A stretch of 9,828 nucleotides of DNA, taken from the NCBI GenBank assembly GCA_964516055.1, contig CAZEYK010000043.1, forward strand, positions 1 through 9,828, given 5' to 3'. Below are positions 6,294 to 9,828 of this stretch, piece by piece (position 1 is the first letter of the stretch; each line of letters begins with the position of its first letter). Under the pieces are notes generated by a model. The model saw only the letters and a program-made list of their open reading frames with translations. It made no database searches and had not been told where the DNA came from. A program made the position numbers and the translations under genes. Source of the stretch: JABIEQ01 sp964516055 (GTDB taxonomy: Bacteria > Patescibacteriota > Patescibacteriia > Magasanikbacterales > UBA922).

Positions 6294-6328
6294 AAAAAAA
6301 ACTGCACAGGAAGCTGTGCAGTTTTTTT
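6294..6328. terminator. Bidirectional terminator shared by groEL and the convergent gene
   Basis: ACTGCACAG (6301-6309), loop GAAG, CTGTGCAGT (6314-6322): a perfect 9-bp stem with seven As before it and seven Ts after it. The T run serves groEL on the plus strand and the A run is a T run for the minus-strand gene ending at 6376. Confidence 0.92.
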
Positions 6329-6375
6329 GTATGTATTTTTTATAAGAGAGGAACCTGTTCTTTCTAATAAAGAAA

Positions 6376-8001
6376 TTATGATGCTTTTGTATGAGTAGTG
6401 ACAGGGGTCATTCCTATTTCTTCTAAATTTCCCTTATCTCCATTAAAAAATGTTATATCAGATGTTCCGTATACATCAGGTTGCATGCTCTGTAATAAAA
6501 ATGCTCCATCAAGAGTACCCTGTCTGTTAATTGATTTCCTGTGTTTTTTGAGTTCTCCTATACAGGCTGATGAGAAAGTAACACTTCCTTTATTGGCCAT
6601 TGTGATCACCGTGGGGAGATTAATTTCATCGTAGGATATCTCAACGTGTCTAAGTAAATCTTGATAAGTTTTTTTTAAAAAGTTAAATTCAGATCTAAAT
6701 GCTCTTTCAAGTTCTTTAGCAAAATTATAACTATGGCAAGATGCTAAAAAAATAGTTACATCGCTAAGTTCATCTTTATAATTTTTCCCGTCTATCGCTG
6801 AATTTATAACCCGCATCATAAGTGGATTGGCAATAGTAAAAGTCTTAAGTGTTTCCCTTCCTTCATCAATTAATAATTCATTCGTAGATGTTCCATGGGT
6901 ATTAAAAAGTAATGTTGTTGCACCTTTGCTATGTTCAATCATTGATGAAAGAGTTTTTTTAATACTCTGATCTGTATTCTTTGCACGCTCATGTACCAGT
7001 GTTACTTTTGATGCATCTTCTACAAGTTCATCTGAAAGTTTTTTTAAAAAGGAACCATCAAAGTTGGTGGATGTTGGGTTATCTGGACTATTGAGAACAG
7101 TATTACCGTAATTAAAAATTATTACTTCGTCAGTATGAGGTCCAATTATTTCTTTTGATTTAAATTGTTCTCTTTTTGTAAGTAGTTCTTTAATTACTTT
7201 TGAATATTGTTTTTTATCAAGATCAGGGTACTCAATTATCGCCGCTTTTATAATGGAAAAAACTTCGGCTAATGTGCAATCAGAATTTTGTAAAATATGT
7301 TTTACGTCCTCATTAGCCATGATCATTCTAAAGGTACGTAATTTTTTTTCATCAGACCACCCAATGTCGCGTATGTAGCTTTCATTTATGGCAAGTCTAA
7401 TATCTTCGTTTGGGTAGGAAGCCCATTGACCTATTCGTTGGTCAATCTCAAAGTGCATGATTTTTTCAGGCCAATAATCTTCTGCTTTTGTATGAAAATA
7501 CGTGCTTGATATTTCTTTATCAATGAATATGTCATTTCTAAATTTTTCTTCTTGGTCTGGACAATTTTTTAACATAAAATCTAAAAGTGTCCCTTGTAAG
7601 TCTACCGTATCAAGGGCCTTATAGAGTAACTTTGTTATGGCGATAAAATCTTTATCTACGTCAAAATCTTTTGATAATTGGACAAGAGGAATTAATGTTT
7701 CGTGTAAAGAATTTTTAATAGCATCAATACCACCATTTTTTTCTAAAAAGAAATCTCGTACAAGCTCTTTTTCTGAGATTGTTCTTTCTGTATAATTATT
7801 TTTTTTATTAATTTCTTTGTTAGTTATGGTAAATGAGTTGATAAGAGAATGAATATTTTTTTCGATTACTGCAAGTTTTTCATTATAGTCTTTTTCTTTA
7901 AGTTCTCTTCTGACCATTTCACCACCTAAACCTCCCGTAGCCAATAATGCTGCCCCACCAGCAAGACGTTTTAAAAAGTCTCTTCTTGACATGTTATCCA
8001 T
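6376..8001 (-). CDS. Tat-signal exported protein, possible caspase-like cysteine protease fold
   Basis: This 541-residue protein is not recognised as a known family. It starts MDNMSRRDFLKRLAGGAALL, where SRRDFLK followed by a hydrophobic Ala/Gly-rich segment is a textbook twin-arginine (Tat) signal; ATG 7992 (MSRRDF) is an alternative start. Residues 32-75 are charged and may form a coiled coil. Residues 80-290 are mostly helical-looking and unassigned. The C-terminal part shows ATTLLFNTHG (361-370) and, 53 residues on, DVTIFLASCHS (414-424). A hydrophobic strand ending in His-Gly, then a second strand ending in (S/A)C, is the pattern of clan CD cysteine peptidases (caspase, CHAT, gingipain). 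That would make His369 and Cys422 the candidate dyad; this is inference from pattern only. The coding strand looks more A+T-rich than groEL. It is convergent with groEL and divergent from trmD, as a single-gene unit. No Shine-Dalgarno sequence or clear promoter is visible. Confidence 0.75.
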   Translation of the reverse strand: MDNMSRRDFLKRLAGGAALLATGGLGGEMVRRELKEKDYNEKLAVIEKNIHSLINSFTITNKEINKKNNYTERTISEKELVRDFFLEKNGGIDAIKNSLHETLIPLVQLSKDFDVDKDFIAITKLLYKALDTVDLQGTLLDFMLKNCPDQEEKFRNDIFIDKEISSTYFHTKAEDYWPEKIMHFEIDQRIGQWASYPNEDIRLAINESYIRDIGWSDEKKLRTFRMIMANEDVKHILQNSDCTLAEVFSIIKAAIIEYPDLDKKQYSKVIKELLTKREQFKSKEIIGPHTDEVIIFNYGNTVLNSPDNPTSTNFDGSFLKKLSDELVEDASKVTLVHERAKNTDQSIKKTLSSMIEHSKGATTLLFNTHGTSTNELLIDEGRETLKTFTIANPLMMRVINSAIDGKNYKDELSDVTIFLASCHSYNFAKELERAFRSEFNFLKKTYQDLLRHVEISYDEINLPTVITMANKGSVTFSSACIGELKKHRKSINRQGTLDGAFLLQSMQPDVYGTSDITFFNGDKGNLEEIGMTPVTTHTKAS

Positions 8002-8041
8002 AGAATAGAGTAATAATATAAATACGAAAGGTATAGTACGC

Positions 8042-8047
8042 TATAAT
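8042..8047 (+). promoter_or_regulatory. Possible -10 box for trmD
   Basis: TATAAT lies 34 nt before the trmD ATG, giving a predicted start near 8054, but no convincing -35 box is seen 16-18 bp upstream. It overlaps a short inverted repeat TATAG-tacg-CTATA (8032-8045) in the 80-bp gap between the two divergent genes, which could be an operator or chance in AT-rich sequence. Confidence 0.35.
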
Positions 8048-8065
8048 TGTAAAAAATTAAATTTT

Positions 8066-8070
8066 AAGGT
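8066..8070 (+). promoter_or_regulatory. Weak ribosome binding site of trmD
   Basis: AAGGT lies 11-12 nt before ATG 8082, a rather long spacing. It supports this ATG as the start, which also gives the standard TrmD N-terminus. Confidence 0.4.
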
Positions 8071-8081
8071 TTACTAGTATC

Positions 8082-8768
8082 ATGAAATTCAATATTCTCA
8101 CAATCTTCCCAGACATGATAACGTCGTACGCAAACGAAAGCATTCTTCAGCGTGGGCAAGAAGCACAAGCTATTACCATCAATCCAGTAAACATTCGCAA
8201 CTTTACCGAAGATAAACGGAAAACAATTGACGATACCCCATATGGTGGTGGCGCCGGCATGCTCATGAAACCCGAACCAATCTATAAAGCCCTCAAATCA
8301 ATTGATGCCATTCCATTTGCGAAAGTAAACGGATTGAGTAAAGTAAAAAAAATATTCAACGGCGATATTAGAAAGAAAAAACGAACCATTCTTATGTCTC
8401 CACGAGGAAGACAATTCAATCAAAAGATTGCAGAAGAGTGGAGCAGGTTGGACGAGCTCACCATAGTTTGCGGACGGTATGAAGGAATAGACCAGCGTGT
8501 TGTCGATCACATGATTGATGAAGAAATTTCAGTGGGGCCATACGTCCTTGCTGGGGGAGAACTTGGTGCCCTTACTATCACCGAAGCCGTCTCTCGTCTT
8601 GTCCCTGGTGTACTAGGGAATCCTGATTCACTCAAAGAAGAAACCCATACACTCGATAATGCCGAATACCCACAATATACAAAGCCACAAAGTTTTATGG
8701 GCTGGGAGGTTCCATCAATTTTGCTTAGTGGCGACCACAAAAAGATTGAAGAATGGCGAAAAAAATAA
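8082..8768 (+). CDS. trmD: tRNA (guanine37-N1)-methyltransferase TrmD
   Basis: TrmD methylates N1 of G37 next to the anticodon, using S-adenosylmethionine held in a trefoil knot, and prevents +1 frameshifting. The 228 residues begin MKFNILTIFPDM and carry DDTPYGGGAGMLMKP (50-64), LMSPRGR (104-110), VCGRYEGIDQRV (129-140), GPYVLAGGEL (152-161) and VSRLVPGVLGN (170-180), all knot-region signatures. Arg172 aligns with the functional Arg154 of E. coli. By hand alignment the E. coli Asp169 position seems to be Glu187 (SLKEETHT). An insertion of roughly 18 residues sits near 75-98 before the MSPRGR strand. The protein ends right after HKKIEEWRKK, so most of the C-terminal helical domain seen in the 255-residue E. 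coli enzyme is missing. The gene stands alone, without the usual rpsP/rimM/rplS neighbours. Confidence 0.95.
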   Translation: MKFNILTIFPDMITSYANESILQRGQEAQAITINPVNIRNFTEDKRKTIDDTPYGGGAGMLMKPEPIYKALKSIDAIPFAKVNGLSKVKKIFNGDIRKKKRTILMSPRGRQFNQKIAEEWSRLDELTIVCGRYEGIDQRVVDHMIDEEISVGPYVLAGGELGALTITEAVSRLVPGVLGNPDSLKEETHTLDNAEYPQYTKPQSFMGWEVPSILLSGDHKKIEEWRKK

Positions 8769-8910
8769 ACATCGTATACACACAGAACAACATACTAATT
8801 ACCTCGTATATTGGTAAAAAAATTGGCAAAAATCTTTACGTAAATGCAAAGAATGGTTTATGGAATAAATCTTCCCCAGGTTATCCCCATAAATACCCAA
8901 AGCAAAGCCC
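8769..8910. other. Gap between trmD and the rRNA promoter
   Basis: No terminator with a T run is visible after trmD, so read-through toward the rRNA operon is possible. An inverted repeat TTTATGG (8857-8863) / CCATAAA (8887-8893) with a 23-nt centre ends 17 bp before the rRNA -35 box and might be a regulatory site. A 53-codon frame beginning inside the end of trmD (8753-8914) crosses the gap but lacks a ribosome site and any recognisable domain, so I do not call it a gene. Confidence 0.5.
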
Positions 8911-8939
8911 TTGACAACTTTTAGTCATGTCTGTATAGT
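8911..8939 (+). promoter_or_regulatory. rRNA operon promoter
   Basis: TTGACA (8911-8916), a 17-bp spacer and TATAGT (8934-8939): a near-perfect promoter, as expected for rrn. Transcription should start near 8946, about 340 nt before the mature 16S 5' end. Only one promoter is evident; no tandem P1/P2 pair was found. Confidence 0.88.
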
Positions 8940-9070
8940 ATGCGAGCACTCAAAACAAGCAAAAATTAAACACCATTTCTCTTAAGTTCTTGCATAAGAA
9001 TACTGGGAAGAAAAAAGAGCAACCCTTTCACACGCTAGATCAGCAATGAAAACAAAACGGTTTCTCTTTT

Positions 9071-9102
9071 TTCTTTCTCAGGCCAGATATGGCCCGAAAG
9101 AA
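9071..9102 (+). repeat. rRNA leader hairpin 1
   Basis: Outer stem TTCTTTC (9071-9077) / GAAAGAA (9096-9102) and inner stem GGCC (9081-9084) / GGCC (9091-9094), with a 3-nt/1-nt internal loop and a 6-nt apical loop. The GC core stands out in an A-rich leader. Confidence 0.65.
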
Positions 9103-9146
9103 TGTTCTATACAATTCAGCAACCAAACAAACAAAACAAGTAAGGT

Positions 9147-9169
9147 TCACATTTATAACACAAATGTGA
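9147..9169 (+). repeat. rRNA leader hairpin 2
   Basis: TCACATTT (9147-9154) / AAATGTGA (9162-9169), perfect 8-bp stem with a 7-nt loop. Confidence 0.6.
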
Positions 9170-9179
9170 CAAAAACCAA

Positions 9180-9200
9180 TTTCTTCTTTCTAAGAAGAAA
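9180..9200 (+). repeat. rRNA leader hairpin 3
   Basis: TTTCTTCTT (9180-9188), loop TCT, AAGAAGAAA (9192-9200): a perfect 9-bp stem. Not followed by a T run, so it should not terminate transcription. Confidence 0.65.
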
Positions 9201-9233
9201 CGTTTATTCCAAACAAAAAAACAAATAATAGAG

Positions 9234-9254
9234 CCTTTTCTTTTAAAGAAAAGG
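9234..9254 (+). repeat. rRNA leader hairpin 4 / near-palindrome
   Basis: CCTTTTCTTT (9234-9243) and AAAGAAAAGG (9245-9254) are perfect complements around a single T. In RNA the innermost pairs would open to make a loop. It lies about 33 nt before the 16S 5' end and may be a processing or folding aid. Confidence 0.6.
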
Positions 9255-9287
9255 ATTCAAAATCTCATTGTTGCCGTGATGGTAACT

Positions 9288-9828
<541 letters not shown>

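Larger units (their letters stand above)
8946..9287 (+). other. Leader of the rRNA precursor
   Basis: About 340 nt lie between the predicted start and 16S. They are A-rich, contain no credible gene (a 60-codon frame at 9046-9228 is low-complexity Lys/Asn/Phe) and carry a series of separate hairpins, four of them listed individually, plus a small one, TTCTT-gcat-AAGAA (8987-9000). I found no boxA antitermination sequence on the plus strand. The pairing partner for 16S processing by RNase III would lie downstream of 16S, outside the window. Confidence 0.7.

Noticed and set aside
8881..8890. A DnaA box (TTATCCCCA)
   Set aside because: One mismatch to TTATCCACA, a single copy, with no cluster and no replication genes nearby.
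8753..8914. A 53-codon frame overlapping the trmD end and running into the rRNA -35 box
   Set aside because: No ribosome site, no recognisable domain, and its stop lies inside the rRNA promoter; an open frame of this length is expected by chance in AT-rich sequence. It is also not a continuation of the missing TrmD tail.
9010..9030. A boxA-like element (AAAAAAGAGCAAC)
   Set aside because: It matches boxA only as the reverse complement, and boxA must act in the plus-strand transcript here.
9046..9228. A 60-codon frame in the rRNA leader
   Set aside because: Composition is dominated by Lys, Asn and Phe from A-rich and T-rich runs, and it spans three RNA hairpins of the leader.

Overview
The window reads as a piece of a small-genome bacterium, most likely a member of the Candidate Phyla Radiation (Patescibacteria). 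The evidence is a 16S rRNA 5' part that is clearly bacterial but differs from the usual consensus at near-universal positions (A at E. coli position 526, U at 353), a short YidC without the large periplasmic domain, a short TrmD, and unrecognised proteins among housekeeping genes. The lineage call is inference; I could not place it below phylum level. The genetic code looks standard, because TGA is used as a stop in the ATGA overlap at 2685-2688.

Layout. Positions 1-266 hold the 3' end of nusA with an acidic tail and its own terminator. Positions 418-1701 hold a membrane unit: yidC with a strong promoter, then a small predicted lipoprotein ending in a terminator whose stem includes its stop region. 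Positions 1762-3986 hold two translationally coupled genes, a winged-helix/nucleotidyltransferase-like protein and an O-antigen ligase/polymerase-type membrane protein. Positions 4016-4178 hold an apparent stand-alone structured small RNA with its own promoter and terminator. Positions 4191-6282 hold the groES-groEL operon, with a consensus promoter and a CIRCE operator (HrcA-type heat-shock control). A two-way terminator at 6294-6328 separates groEL from a convergent gene (8001-6376, minus strand) encoding an exported protein with a twin-arginine signal and a possible caspase-like His/Cys pair. trmD (8082-8768) is transcribed divergently from it. From 8911 a consensus rRNA promoter, a hairpin-rich leader of about 340 nt and the first ~541 nt of 16S rRNA run off the window end.

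Most genes are core functions (transcription, protein insertion, folding, tRNA modification, rRNA). The less ordinary parts are the small RNA before groES, the Tat-exported candidate cysteine-protease-like protein, the covariant 530-loop pseudoknot of the 16S, and the shortened TrmD. The usual neighbours are missing: nusA is not followed by infB, yidC is not beside rnpA/rpmH, and trmD is not beside rplS/rpsP.
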